Numbered from the stretch's first letter, positions 23,001-38,000 are shown. The stretch is DNA of 64,000 nucleotides from Enoplolaimus lenunculus (GCA_030248215.1 JASANG010002650.1:93851-157850), one strand, 5' to 3'. The notes: generated by a model from the sequence alone, not told the origin. Translations and numbers: made by a program.

Positions 23001-26000
23001 GATGTCACATCAGGTTAGCAGACAATACAAATTTTTAAATCTGATAGCGGATAAACGGTCAGACAAAATGTTACCGGCTACAGTCATAGGGACAAAACGT
23101 GTCCCATGCTGCCCCAGATATAACGTGAACGCCGCATGAGACAATTTTTCTTCGGATATTTTATTTCAACTTTACTGGAGCGTTGTGTTCCACATATTAT
23201 AATGCGGTTTAAGTTTTGATTTTGCAAACATAGTATATGCTACGAGCAAGGCAAAAACCTTGTATGCAAAATAATTCGCAGTACACAAAGTTTAGCAATT
23301 ACTATACATAAGTGTAGTGCCAAAACATTGCAAGTCGTGAAAATTTCCAATTATTCGATCGAAACTCTTGAATTCCAGCGGCTTTATCAAAGGAGCCGCT
23401 AATTCTAACTCGAAATTAGACCTTATATTCTATTGAAATATTCGCGTGAGAAAGAGTTACATTTAATATAGCAATATGTACACCATGCGTTATGTTAGAT
23501 TGACTTTCTGTTCAGGCACAAACTTCGTTCGGCGAGTAAAGTTTAGTGTCATGTAAAGCTTCGAATATGTTTCATTAAAGCAGTCCGCACACTGAGGGCA
23601 AAATAAATCTTAACGCGCTGTATGTCCAGGTGGTTTGCATACAACAGGCTTGGAATTTACATATTAAAATGGAGAAACATATACTTTTACAAGCGACTAT
23701 AAGAAACACTTCTGCTGCCGGTTTTTTGTATTATATGTTGACACCATTGGCCAGGCTACAACCGGAAGTTTTCCTCAGGCTCCGATAGATTTTCTGCCGA
23801 AGGTTATGGCAATTTCGATAGTAAAATTTTTGCATGTTTTTTCAAAGTTTGCTGTTTGGCGAATTTTAATTTTAATTTTTGGTATAATTTCGAGAAAAGA
23901 ATTGCCAAAATTTTGAAAAAAGGCGTGTCACCAAACGACTTTTAGCAACACATTACTCATATTTGCTAAAAGTAACAAATTAAACATCATTTTATTTGCC
24001 CAATTTCATCTCTCCTCCACATCACCTCCGGTTCCGATAACTTTTGTTGACGTGCAGTTCTGGCATTTTTCATATCCGGTTGCACCCTGCCAGTGGTCCA
24101 TGTTACTCTAAAGGCCGGCCCGTTTTCTGGCGGGACTGTAGAAAGGTATGCTAAGATTTTAGGCTATATTTTTTGCTTATGATTAAATATAATAATACAC
24201 AGTGTTTGATGTTTTTGACGCGTTAATGATTTCAAGATTTAACTTTTTGCGCTTTAAAAGTTTAATTTGTTTTACCTTTAACTGTGTCCCTTTTCTTGAC
24301 TACTTTGCAGGAAATATTTGGCAATTCCCGTCTTTAGAACCCAAACTAATGTGCAGCGCTTTTAAATGTGATTCATTATCATGATAACGATCCATGTATA
24401 GAACAGGAACAAAACTCAGTAGTATAAGAAGCCTAAGCCGATACCTAAAGCCTAAAAAGAAAGGTTAGTCTCAAGCTTAAGCTTATTGTATTACAGTTCT
24501 TCAGGAAAACGTTCCGGCCCTGTCTAATTGGCCATGACAACTTTAAGGTTCATCTGAAGATGTTAATTTTAGTTTGGTATAATGACCCATGAAATTGCAC
24601 ATGCGTTGGGATTTTGGCATGAACAGTCTCGACCAGGCAAGTAGTAACGTTTTCATTTTTAGCACAAATTATGTAGAATTTTTAAACCATTGAAGTTATA
24701 GTAGCGCTATACCTACTAGCCACGACGCAGCGCCGTAGGGTGTCGCACGGTACTGCAGGCTCCACGTGTCGCCACGCGTCATATCCAAAAATAAGTTTTG
24801 TGAAACATGGCGAAAATTTAGTTTGGCTAGTGACGCGCACCACCGCGCGGCACCATGCGGCAATAAACGACGGCAATCAGTGCTGCACACCGGTGGAAAG
24901 CGGCGCGCGACATCAAACGGCCTCATGTGGCGTCGCGCGGCAAACATAAGTATAGCGTAAGCCTTACAAAGACTACTCGACCGAAACATATTGCAACTTT
25001 TATTTGACCAGAAAATGCTTTGCCAAAATAAAACAAGTTAAATGGTTTGTCAAACCTTGATTTACAGCCGAAACTCATCTGATGTCAAGATTGTGTTTTC
25101 CATCGAGCAGAAGTGTTTCTGGTGCAATTTTTGGGTTTTTTAATGACCGGAAACTTATCACGAATTGCTTGGCAAATGTGATGTGATAATTCCTGCTGGA
25201 TATTTTTTCGGAAAGCTATTTATTGCAGATATCCACATCAACATTTGTATATATGATATATATTGATATATCAATACTATTTAATGGCCAGTTATTATGA
25301 ACAAAAAAATAAGATTAAGAAAAAACAATATTTGCTTTAAATTAGTTTCTTTAATTTTTAGACCGTGATCAGTATGTAACTGTTATTTGGCGTAACATCA
25401 AACGAGGTCTCGAAGGCCAATTCACAAAAGAACTACCGAAAGATGTATACGATGCGTACATTGACTACGATTACGGTTCAGTAATGCACTATAGGGGCAA
25501 AGTGAGAAAAATCTTGGATTAATATAAATTTAGGTGTCTTCGAGTGGTGCCTTCTAGAGTGGCAACCAATTCGTTGTTTTGGCTGTTACCCATGACTCAA
25601 CAGTCTGACCAGGGCGCTAATACCGTACGAGCAAAGAGTAAACCATTATTTTTGCATTCGAATTCAGTCCAAAATTACAGTATTGTGTGGGTCTGATTGG
25701 TGATCGTTACCGGGAGCTGCCGTAACTTCATCGCTGCAGGTATTGTGGTTTATCAGTATCATTAATATTCTGGTTTATTTTCAGGCATACGGCAAGATCA
25801 GAGCAGCGAACACAATTCGAACGAACTTTCCTGGATTTCAGCAAACAATTGGACAGCGTGCGTCGCCTTCATTTGACGATGTTAAACTGATGAATAAAAT
25901 TTACTGCTCAAGTAAGCTTTATTCGAATAAAAACACTAATTATAGCAAATATGAAGTGAAGTTTAAATTGAAACACGATTGCACAGTTCAAAACTATTTA

Positions 26001-29000
26001 AAGGTGTCTTGTCAACTGTCCAATGGCTTTATATTGATGCTAAAACTGCATTTTAATAGTTTCTGGCCATTGTTTGGTTTACGTTTTCGCACAGCGCTTT
26101 TGGTGACGTAGAGCTGAGTTTACTTGATTGGTTTTGGTAATATGGCATATTGAAAATTATTAAAATAACTGTAAGAGGGCTATTTCTAGTTTTTGCAAAC
26201 GTTTGTCATTTGTATACACACCTAGTCATTACTTCGTTTTATACCTGAACATTTTTTCAGACATCTGCCATCCACTTCCGTGTTACCACGGCGGTTACAC
26301 GGATCCAACCGATTGCTCGCGATGCCGCTGTCCTGATGGTCTCACAGGAACATATTGTGATAAAGTCGTTCAAGGAAATCGTGAGTTTGGGCAGGTCTGG
26401 AATTTCTTCACCGGTCCGTTTAGCTGGGTGGTCCAGTCCTGTGCAGTCCGTTTCGGTCCGGTAGCGATAAATTTATATCAGGCGATGCCAAATGAAAATG
26501 TTGATTGACATTTAGCTGTATTGGTTTGCATTGCTTTTATGAGCCAAAATTTTGCTGAGCGAAATATTACTGAAAACGGTATTTACATTTTTCAATAGGC
26601 TTGAGGTCACTGGACAAAGCCGTTATAATTGCAACTGTTGAGCAGTTAAGCAATTTATAAGACCATTGGTTCATTACTGGCCGTATCTCCAATCTGCGCC
26701 AGAACACAAACGATAAGGTCCAGCGGTTTGTAGTCAAGTCCACAGCCAACAAGGGTACCGTCTAGTTTTTTGCGCTGCGGTCCACCACACAGTGTCTTGC
26801 TACATAACTGGCTCTCAGCCAGTTTAACATGTTGGAGGGTCTGAACAATTTCAGAACGCAAGTACCTACAATTTTGCCAGGAAAAAGGCGAAATCAGTAT
26901 AGGAAATTTTAGCTCTTCGAGCCAACGTTACCTCAAAACTCGACGATTAAATCAAAACGCGTTAATTACTGCTTGCATATATTTGCCCAATCGCAATTTA
27001 GTGAATTTTTAATTTTTAGGCAATATGATTTCACAGTTTATATATTTATGTATTAAGTCTGCAATGATAGAAGAGACTGTATGCAAATTTTGTCGAATAA
27101 GATTTTTAAAAGCGTGTTTTCCGAGATATTGTGGGCCAAACATGAACTTGCGTTCGAATCAACAGTGTGTGATTGTAGCTTTGGAATGCGGCGGAAACGT
27201 AATCGTCACAGAACATCCACAATACATCAGCACTCCTGAGTATCCATCGGTAACAAGCATTGATCAACAGTGCAGTTGGAAACTTGAGGTAAGTGAATCG
27301 CGCCTATAAGATGCCCAACACTGTTACAATCTTAAAAAAAACGTTTATGTTGATGCTAAAATAGCGTTTTTGTCAGACAATTTTCTAGTTTTTACAGAAT
27401 ATGTTTAATTTAAAAATTCTACTTGAAACGCGAAAATCATTTTAATAGCAATCTGTTTATAACACGATTAATAATACATATTGTGTTGAGACTTTTGCAG
27501 TTGTATTTAACAAATTTACAAATACCGCAACGCATTACATATATTATAAACATAAGCAGCGTTAATTTTAGCTAAAAATTCAAATATTCTTTCGCTCCAT
27601 TTTCGTCAAAAAATTGCAAAGATTTTGTTTCTTAATATCACCGCCCTGCAGCGAATCTTGTTTTCACTCGCGAATATTTTCAAAGAAATATGCACTATAT
27701 ATATTAGAAAAGTTCGCACATGTTCAGAACGGTAAGAATCTTAAGTTCCGTTTGGAAAATAATCTTAATTGTACGACTATTGAAACTTTCTAGTTTTCTT
27801 TTCTGAGATGCGGATCAGTTAAATTAAGCAGGTTTGCATGCTGAACGTTAAACTCACAAAATTCGTAGCGTGTGCGGTTCTATTGAACATTTATGTAGCC
27901 AATTAGTTGCTTCACTTCGGAACCTCGCTACCCACTGCGCCGAGAGTTCGACTCCAGTATCAGCCATCCGTTGAAGCATTACTCGTAACTTCGCTCTCTG
28001 TAGGCCGCACCAATGGTCTGTTTTAAGACCTGGGGAAGAGTAAAATTTTTTGTAGTCTATAAGTCAGCCTGCAAAACCAACCAAAATAACACCTGTTCGG
28101 CTTTATAGTCACCTGCCCAAACCGGTTACCATAAATTGCACATAATTTGACTGAATACGTCTCCGGTTAGCGAAATAAGCAGAAAATCTACGTATATAAC
28201 ATTAAAAATGAATAGCAACAACAATCATAAGACTTAGAAGAGCTTTGTTCTACTGTAGAAATTTGGTTTCATGCAAAACTTGAGTTGAATTAAAGCTCCG
28301 ACTTAAATCGAAGTCGACATTCAGGAAGTATGTAAAAGGCATATATCTTTAAAAAGGTCAAGTAGTGACGTAATTGGGCGAAAACTTATGGAATAATAGC
28401 TGGAATTCTGAAACCTTTAATTCAAGTATAACTTTATACTTAAATATTTGCTATGCAGTTGCTGGACCATATAGATCAAAGCCGGGCCGTTTTGATGGGA
28501 CTGATACGAAGTAAGCTAGGCTGACACTTAGGTTTATGTATAAGCTTATTCTGTGCTTAGGGGTACGTTTTGGGATACACTGGTTTAACCCCTTCTCACA
28601 TTGTGTTGCCTATAGGCAACTTAGCGCAGTGCATATACGTTAAATAATGTATATCGCACCGTGTTTAACAATTGCAACACGTATACATAGTACCTACTAA
28701 ATCACCACAAGACGTGAGAGCACTCTCGGGCTCGAGCGTCAAGCTCCTATAGCTGAGTGGTGATGGTATACTCCTCCCACTCCAGTCACTGGAGTTCGAA
28801 TCCTAGCATAAAAGTAGGTGTCAGGGCAAATAGGAAATATTCATGTGAGAAAGGGTTAATTACTCAACCAAATTAATATTTGCCAAAGGATGCTTAAGTT
28901 AAAAAGTAAATATAAAGTGTCTGAACGTTTTTGACGTGGTGCAGGCTAATGCGTCAAATGACTCATCCACGTAATAATGCGCGCATAGCTGTAAAAAATT

Positions 29001-32000
29001 ATCCACCCGCACACTTATAGGACCAGTTTCAAAAACGATGCTATAACGAGGGCCTTGATGACAACACACACCCTGTACTTAGAGAGTCGGTTTTGTTCTG
29101 ACAGTGTTCCAAGAAAGTAGGGACAAAACAGAGTCCCTCGGTAGGGACTACTGACAAAACGCAGACTCTCGCTACAGCGTTGTTTCTACGAAATAAATTC
29201 TATTTTTTGTGCATAGCTTCTGTTAAAACAAATATACAGCAATAGTCCCTTCGAACAATGTCTAGTTACAGTGTAAGGACATTATGCAGTGTGTTCTGTC
29301 AGTATAGCGACATAGGAGGCCCTGTAAGCTGAATGTCTGCATTGTCCTAAGACTATGCTTAGAGACTAGTTTTAAATATAACACCCTTCCTACAGAGTTC
29401 CAGAAAATGACATAGGTCCTTACCCAGACCTGTGCAATATTGTCAGGGACACTATTTCTTTTGATCACGTGCACTTAGAACCCGGCTTTGGGCTTTCGAA
29501 GACGTGTTCCTGTCATCGCTATTGTTACTGTCATTATTATTGTTATTATTATTATTATTATCATTATTATTATTATGATTATCGCTATTGCCATCATCGG
29601 TGCTCGAGATAATTATTCTCATTGCTGACAGTTAAGTAATTCGACTGCAGCGTAACGCGGCAATGTGTCAGGGACATTTATTTAGGAGTAACGAAAGAAA
29701 TTATCCCCAGTTACGTACTTGTTGCTGCTATAAATTCACCCTCTTTCACTTTCTATAATTTTGTTATTTTTTGGTGTTCCGTGAGTAATTTTTATTATTA
29801 TTATTATTATTATTTTATATATGTGCGTACATGCTTACTTGATGTATCTGTAATTTTGTTATTTCGTGAGTAATTTTATACGTGTATATGTATATATGCG
29901 TACATGCTTATTTAATGTCGGTAGGACTATTTGGGCCTTAGTTAGCATATCCTTAAGTTTTGGCTCTCCGGACCCAATGATGTTAATTTAGAGAAAATAA
30001 CCGGGGGACTGACTATAAATTAATTTGGTACCCTGACTGGACTTCGCTGGAACTTGAACCGGATGCTGTTTTTGCTCTGACTAGAATATTCCTCCTGAAT
30101 GCTGACTAGATCCTTACAATTTTAGCACTGACTAGACGCTACATGACTAACAATTGCAAATTTGACAAAAGCACCAGCCTTGTTGCGTTTCTTTGTTAGT
30201 GTTTCCTCTTCTTGGGATTAAGATTTCAAGTCCTTCAGTGAAATTTATAAGGAAAACCTGTGTTTGACGGACGCTATCAGAACGGGGGTGTCACCCTGAC
30301 AGGGACAAGTGCGCAGTCCCCAGCTTGCAGAAATTTTACTCAATGTGGGGCCCTTCCAATCAACCTGCCCTGGTCCTGCTAATTTGATGTTGTTTGTTTT
30401 GTTTGCTATGTTGCCGTGATCACCTGTATGTACACATTAGGTATTCTTACTCTATGGACGGCCGTATGAGGCTTAAATTTTCGTTTAAGATTGGTTGAGG
30501 CTTTTGTTCTGCCCACGGGAACTAGTGACATACCCCTGAAATACCCTCGCACTTTCTTTCCCCCTCCTGACTGTGATTCTGTTCCGGACCTCCTAAAATT
30601 TGACTAGTGTTGCTTAATTGCACATTGCGATGACTAGGGATTTGTGTGACTAGAAGGAAAATTGCACAACGCAGAAATCTTTACCGGTTGTCGTATATAT
30701 GTCTAGGAATTTAGAGATAGTGAGAAAAGGGGGTGACCGAAATGGGGTGAACTCACGCGGAAACCTGGAATTCTCCAAGGATGTTTGTATTTCCGGTGTA
30801 AAAAAACGCGTAATTTACAGGCGGAGATCTGTATTGTTGGAGAGGACAGAGTGGAAACGTTTAAAATCAACAAGAGGGCGTCAGGTTTGTTTTTTCAAAA
30901 CCCAACTTACCACCAGTTGGACACTTTACCTTAATCCCCAGGGCCCAAGTCGCTAGGCCCTGGACGTACAAAATCTGACCCCCTCTTTTCCACAACTCCA
31001 ATTAACTGGGTGAAGGAATGTGACCACGGGAAAGGAGCATCCACGGGTCACCGCACAGTTAATTCGGCCCCTATCGGAGATTCTAGCCAGTCTCGACTCG
31101 TGAAGTTAGGGGAATTTATCGAGCGGGAGGCGGAATTCCGAGGCCACACCACCCCATAAATTTTACGCAGCGTTTTTCTAAAATGGTGTGGCTTAGGGTA
31201 AAATTTTCTTTAATTTGAATTTGAAGTATTGAATAATTGGACGAGTTTGATAGTTTAATTATTGTCGGCACAGACGAGGACGGGCAGGACGACCAAAATT
31301 GTTATTGACACCACTTCTCAGTAAACGGTAAGGGACACTTTTCAATGGGATACATAATTCTAAGGTGGTATTAGAATTACCCATAGGTATGTTGTCCCCA
31401 TCCCATCTGCACGCCCTTGGGCTCGAGCTAAGGGAATCACACACATGATAAGTCGAACAAATTACTTTCAAGGCAAATTTAGTCCTGTCAACCAGAGAGT
31501 GACCGTAAAAATTTTCTTGAAGACCAAGTTCAACACGTTCAGTGGTCGCGCGCTCTGAGGGTTTCGATTATCAATTCGAAATTCCTAGCAACCACCCGGA
31601 CAGATTGACACCGGTAGAGTCGTATTATTTATGTTATTATGAAGTTTGAATTTGCTGTACCGGAGAACGCCGGACGTAGGAAACGTGCCGAGTTAGTAGG
31701 GGTCAGCCCAGTTGGTCCATTGGGGCACGAGATAACGCACCCTCAGTCGGTAGGGGTGGGCAGCTCCGTGTTACCCATGGGGAACTGTGATTTTATTGAT
31801 TTGATTAATTGAATGAAAAATTTGACTTTTAAATTCCCCACGGGCATAAAAACCCACATTTAAACTCCCAACCAAAAGAGTTGAGGATAAGTGCCCGACT
31901 AAAATCAAAATTTTATAAGGTTTTCAAAATGTCGGCACAGAATCAACATTAAGCTCTACCTAGAGCTAACCTTGTGATCTCATTAACAGTTCATTCCCCC

Positions 32001-35000
32001 CTTAAATGATTCAAATCAGTCCTCGAGGACTTGAATCTAGTCGTGTGGCCTAAACATCCCGTCAGGACTAAAACCAAAGAAGTGCCACCCGAGGACTTAC
32101 TTCTACCGAATAAATTACTAATACCATGCGAACGTATTTGTTGAATTTAGGAATACGGAAAATACTTTGGAACATCAGTTGGAATTGGATATTAATTTGA
32201 ACATTGAGACAATACTTGAAACTCGTCGACCGGACCAGGAAACTTAACTGATTCGAATGTGACTACGAAACTAACCTCTGGGCGCTCAGCGTATGCTGAG
32301 ACTATGACAATTGGCTGGTAATAAACCGACTAATTTCAAACTCCGAACTTACTAAAGTAAAATAGAATTGCGAGTAAAACTCCCAGCGCCCTCCACGTAA
32401 TTGGATTTCGATTCAATTTAGGGTTCTGCTGAAGTGTCAGGAACCAAGCGACCCATAATGATTGAACAACCCTCTTCGTTGCCCTTAACTATAAGGATTG
32501 TCTCTTCCCCCTCCTTCTGATCGGAATAGTAGTAAACCTCTAAGAATGCCCTACAGTTCCGTGTTACACTGTGTCTGTGTCAACATGTGTACAGTGGTAT
32601 TTTAGGTACAACACTTGTGAGACAGATATTTAAGGAGACACTTAAGAGAGTTCGTGAGATTAAACTGTCGGTTCCGGCTTCGGTGAATGTATATAAAGAT
32701 TGTACAGAACCGACTTTTGGGCTTTTGCCTTGCACTTTTGTGCTCAGAAGACCCTTTGCAAGCTGGATCATTAAAAAGCTCTTTTGAATGCGGCTCTCGC
32801 AGCCGCAGAATGCACTAATTAAGCCTACCTCGCTTAGTAATGAAAACCAATTAAGTAACGAAAAGATAGAAAATTGACTAAGTAAGGTTTCTAAGTTCCA
32901 AAAACAACCGTGACGCCGCTCAGTAGTCACCAAAAATGGGATATCACCCAAGGTAGAAGTAGCCATACTACTCGATCACATTGGTATGTAGCCCTTAGGG
33001 CCGCTCTACTATATCACTAAAGGATTTAGCGCGATCAGACTCAGAACCACCCAGTTAGTGGTACTCTTAGGACAGAACCTTCCCCCTAAATCATTCACAA
33101 GGAACTGTGAGTACAAGCAAGGGTGACCATCGGAACCATAACAAGCGCAGGTAGTGGAGTTACCGGACACTTAGCCCCACTAAATTTTGTTGATACGTAT
33201 GTAAACTCTCGAGCAGAATGGTGCATGTTAGGTACGCAAACGTAGCTCAGAATTAACTGATAATGAAGATGCTGGCCCGTCCTAAGATCAATTGATCATG
33301 CACCATCCGCTAGCATATCATACACAAATTCCAGGCCAAGAATGATTGTAGAGCTCAATAACGTCCCCCTTCTTTAAATGTTGGCGTTAACTCTTGCACC
33401 CGTTATTGTTATGCGAACCTCCAGTAAGCAATTTCTCTCTGTCACTCTTACAGTTAACAGGCATTGCACTCAACGTGCAGTTAACAACAACACTTGTGAA
33501 GAAATCATTTCAAGATGCACTTAAGAAAGGGTGCTGAATAAGTCTTATCAATCCAGCTCGCAACGGTTGTACAGAACCGATTGTGAATAAACCAGCTCGG
33601 GTTTTTCCCATGCACCCCTTTTGGTGCAAAGGAGCCCTTTTAAGAGATGGACCAGTAAACGTTTTTTGAATGCGGCTCTCGTAGTCGCAGTATGGTAGGC
33701 TTGATAGAGTTTTTTCTTAAACTCAATAACCCCACACTAAAAAGGAAACCCTAACCAAATAGTAAAAGCACTGCAGTGAGAAAAGAAACAGCGAGAGTAC
33801 CAGTGTAAGAGCCGAAAACTCACCGGAAAAGACTGCTATGCCGGTCCCCAGGCAGGACGTATGAACCCGAGCCGAGGACAACCTCAAGTGGAAAGCTCAC
33901 ACTCTAAAACCCGAGCATTAGGACTCTGTAGGAACCAAACTTATAATCAGTAGATCTACGATTGAAGATGTAAATCGTTCTGAAATCCCTGAGAAACTGT
34001 CTTAGGAAAATTAATGCAGTGTGATTTTACGCAAGTTGGATGTCATAAAGAGATATCACTTGAATCCTAAAACCTAACTCTACTCAAGAGATTGCGGCCC
34101 AACTTGAGAACATTTACCTGATAAGCTATCTGCCGTAAGTCACTCGCAGACCACCTTGTCCCCTCCATTCCTTATCCCCATGTCTACCCCCTGGCACTTC
34201 GGCAGAACTAGGGTGCCTTAAGCTGAGTGTGCTAGTACCTTTATAAAGATATAATCTGCTGTATAAAATTACATACGCCACATCAAATCCTGATAAGGCT
34301 TCAGAGAGCCACCAAAATTTGAACATATAACCGGCCTACCCGTTAAGTCGCCCAAAACTCCGAAACTCCAAAAAATTAAAGTAACCGGCTCCGGGCTGTA
34401 TCACCCGCCGCCGCGTTAATGGCCGGATATTTCCTCAGCTTATTCATATCCTCATGGTAAACTTTTGTTTTCTTGAATGTCATAACTAACCTCGCCTTGA
34501 AAAATGAATTATAGCAAAAGCTCATAGCAACAACAACAACAACAACAAGTAGCAGCAACAACAACAACAAGTAGCAGCAACAACAACAACAAGTAGCAGC
34601 GACAACAACAACGACCAGCGGCAACAGCAGCAACAACGTCAACAATAACAGTAGCAGCAGCACCACAACTGCCGCTACTACAACCACAACGACAAGGGTA
34701 ACAACAGCAGAGGCAACCCCACAACAACAATCGCAACAGCAGCGACGCCTGCAACAAAAACAACATCAACAACCACAACAATCACAACAACCGCAACTAC
34801 AACACCAGACCAGCTGCAACCACCACAACAACAACCACCACCACCAACAACAACAACAAACACAACAACAGGGTCATGGCTGATTTCCGAGGCTACAACA
34901 ACCCTGAGAACGGCGGTGAGGACGGCTTCAGTGAAGAAAGCCAATCCGGACGCCGTGCCGAGGTTTTCGGCGATGACCCTGTCCCCGAACACTCCCTGAG

Positions 35001-38000
35001 CCCCCACTACGGTCCCCCGGCCCCCCGCGACACCACACGCCCTGCCCTCCGACTATCCGCCCTCCCCGGCACCGCGCAGGTCCTCAGCCTGCTATTTGTT
35101 GGCTTGGCGTTCCAAACGCCACTTGGCGCGGCCTGGTGCGTCATCCAGGTCCTCGGCGCGGCGTGGCATTATATTCGCCACGACCCGACTGCAAGCGCCA
35201 GCTGGATGATGGCGACCGCGTCGGATTGCCGGGAGTATGTCTGCATAGGCATCCCGCCTCCCCGCGATACGCTCCATCGTCTTGGACGTGAGACGATGTT
35301 GGAGCCGCTTGTGTACGCTTTGACGTACTACAAGTTCGCCGCTCCGGGGATGCGGGAACATCTCCGCGGGATCTCAGAGTGTTAGGTCCTTTACTGCGAC
35401 CCCTGGGATCCCGTACTCGGCACCGGCGAGGACGTAGACGGAGTCCAGAACACTCTGGAACTCGTTACGCAATACAACAACATCGCCGGCCGCGCCATTG
35501 AGGACCTCGCGCGGCACTACGATCATGGCAGCCAGTACTATCGGCGCCACATCATAGTCGGCGACGAGTCAGCCTACCCGCTGTGGGCTGAGTACTACGG
35601 CGACCCGGATGTCGCTGTAATCGCGTTTCCCGGCGCCGACATAACGACCCTGTGCCGGATCGCGCGTCTGGTAGCCACCCCTCTGGTATTCCGCATCACG
35701 ATCTGCGGTGGCTACCACTCCGTCTTCGCGTGGACAGGGCGTACCTCCAACCCGCGGGATGACGGCGCATACTACCACGAGCAGTCGGGGTCGGTCAACA
35801 GTCGGTACTTCGAAGAACTTATCACCGATCAACTGAACCCTGGCACCGTGGCGTACTCAGTGTATGCGCACGTCTCGGAGCTCGCCTCCGAACTTCAAGA
35901 TAACCCGCGGGTCACCCTCCTGCCCCCGATGCCCCTCAGCGAGCTGTCCTGCACCGCCCGCGCGGTGCTCGAAGGTTACCCAAACACAAAGCCCCCAGCC
36001 CGGCGCCCCGACAGCGACCCAGCCCCCACACGGGGACCCACCACCCGCACAAAACACACCCCCCCAGACGGCCCCCCCCCCCGCACCGACCACCCCCCCC
36101 CCCGACCCCCCGCACCACACGACGAAAACAGCAGCAAGCAGCAGCGAGAAGAGAAACACCCCCCCAGAGAAAGAGGCAAAAACAACCCCAAAACCCACCA
36201 CCACACCACACACCAAACAAAAAACAACCCCCCCCCACCACACCCCAACCAGAAAAAAAAAAAAAAAAAAAAAACAAAACCAAACAAAACAAAAAACCAA
36301 AAAAACAAAAAAACAACACACCCAAACACAACACACAAACAAAAAACAACAAAACAAACACCAAACACCCAACACACAACCTAATTGTTGTTGTTTAACA
36401 TCCGCAAGGGCCAAACTTGAAGCGCATCGGTGAATGAGTGCGGGTGGCTTCACGGCTGCCTTATTAGAATTCTTATTGTTCATATCGCGTAAATCACTTA
36501 AGTAGCTGCAGCACGCTGGCAATGTAACTCTGAAGTATAAGGGCTAACACGAAATGCCCAAATTAAAATTCTATGAGGTGTCAGGGACACTATTTCTTTC
36601 ATGACGTGCACTTAGAACCCGGCTTTGGGTTTTCGAAGACGTGTTCCTGTCATCGCTATTGTTACTGTCAGTATTATTATTATTATTATTATCGCTATTG
36701 CCATCATCGGTGCTTGAGATAATTATTCTCATTGCTGACAGTTAAGTAATTCGACTGCAGCGTAACGCGGCAATGTGTCAGGGACATTTATTTAGGAGTA
36801 ACGAAAGAAATTATCCCCAGTTACGTACTTGTTGCTGCTATAAATTCACCCTCTTTCACTTTCTATAATTTTGTTATTTTTTGGTGTTCCGTGAGTAATT
36901 ATTATTATTATTATTATTATTATTTTATATATGTGCGTACATGCTTACTTGATGTTTCTGTAATTTTGTTATTTCGTGAGTAATTTTATACGTGTATATG
37001 TATATATATATATATGCGTACATGCTTATTTAATGTCGGTAGGACTATTTGGGCCTTAGTTAGCATATCCTTAAGTTTTGGCTCTCCGGACCCAATGATG
37101 TTAATTTAGAGAAAATAACCGTGGGACTGACTATAAATTAATTTGGTACCCTGACTGGACTTCGCTGGAACATGAACCGGATGCTGTTTTTGCTCTGACT
37201 AGAATATTCCTCCTGAACGCTGACTAGATCCTTACAACTTTAGCACTGACTAGACGCTACATGACTAACAATTGCAAATTTGACAAAAGCACCAGCCTTG
37301 TTGCGTTTCTTTGTTAGTGTTTCCTCTTCTTGGGATTAAGATTTCAAGTCCTTCAGTGAAATTTATAAGGAAAACCTGTGTTTGACGGACGCTATCAGAA
37401 CGGGGGTGTCACCCTGACAGGGACAAGTGCGCAGTCCCCAGCTTGCAGAAATTTTACTCAATGTGGGGCCCTTCCAATCAACCTGCCCTGGTCCTGCTAA
37501 TTTGATGTTGTTTGTTTTGTTTGCTATGTTGCCGTGCTCACCTGTATGTACACATTAGGTATTCTTATTCTATGGACGGCCGTATGAGGCTTAAATTTTC
37601 GTTTAAGATTGGTTGAGGCTTTTGTTCTGCCCACGGGAACTAGTGACATATCCCTGAAATACCCTCGCACTTTCTTTCCCCCTCCTGACTGTGATTCTGT
37701 TCCGGACCTCCTAAAATTTGACTAGTGTTGCTTAATTGCACATTGCGATGACTAGGGATTTGTGTGACTAGAAGGGAAATTGCACAACGCAGAAATCTTT
37801 ACCGGTTGTCGTATATATGTCTAGGAATTTAGAGATAGTGAGAAAAGGGGGTGACCGAAATGGGGTTTGGTACGGCGTTGCTCGGAACGGAATGCGACAA
37901 TGAAATCACGACCCAAATCTAGGCAATTAGGAATTTCGGAGGGACTGGTCGAGCTTTAATGCCAACTAAACTTAATCCCTTTTTCAAAACCGAATTTTGC

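Larger units (their letters stand above)
29441..37866 (+). mobile_element. LTR-like retroelement fossil, non-autonomous, 8.4 kb
   Basis: Two near-identical 1.3-kb direct repeats flank 5.8 kb of internal sequence. I see no reverse transcriptase, integrase or protease. The internal part holds two related hairpin-rich repeats (32605-32820, 33485-33700), a CAA-repeat tract and a GC-rich unrecognised coding stretch (34870-36160) with about one break. High repeat identity implies a recent insertion. No clear primer-binding site or polypurine tract stands out. The family cannot be named; a LARD-like element that captured a foreign gene fits best. Simple segmental duplication of a 1.3-kb unit is the alternative. 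Confidence 0.55.

Noticed and set aside
27900-28000. tRNA-like words (GCGCAGTGGGTAGCG on the minus strand, GAGTTCGACTCC on the plus)
   Set aside because: The two boxes lie on opposite strands, so they cannot belong to one tRNA.
34376-35007. Long minus-strand Val/Leu/Cys-rich frames
   Set aside because: They are read from the CAA/CAG triplet tract on the other strand; no protein features beyond the repeat.
35857-36522. 221-codon minus-strand frame rich in Val, Phe, Cys, Gly
   Set aside because: It runs through the A/C-only low-complexity block and is purely compositional.
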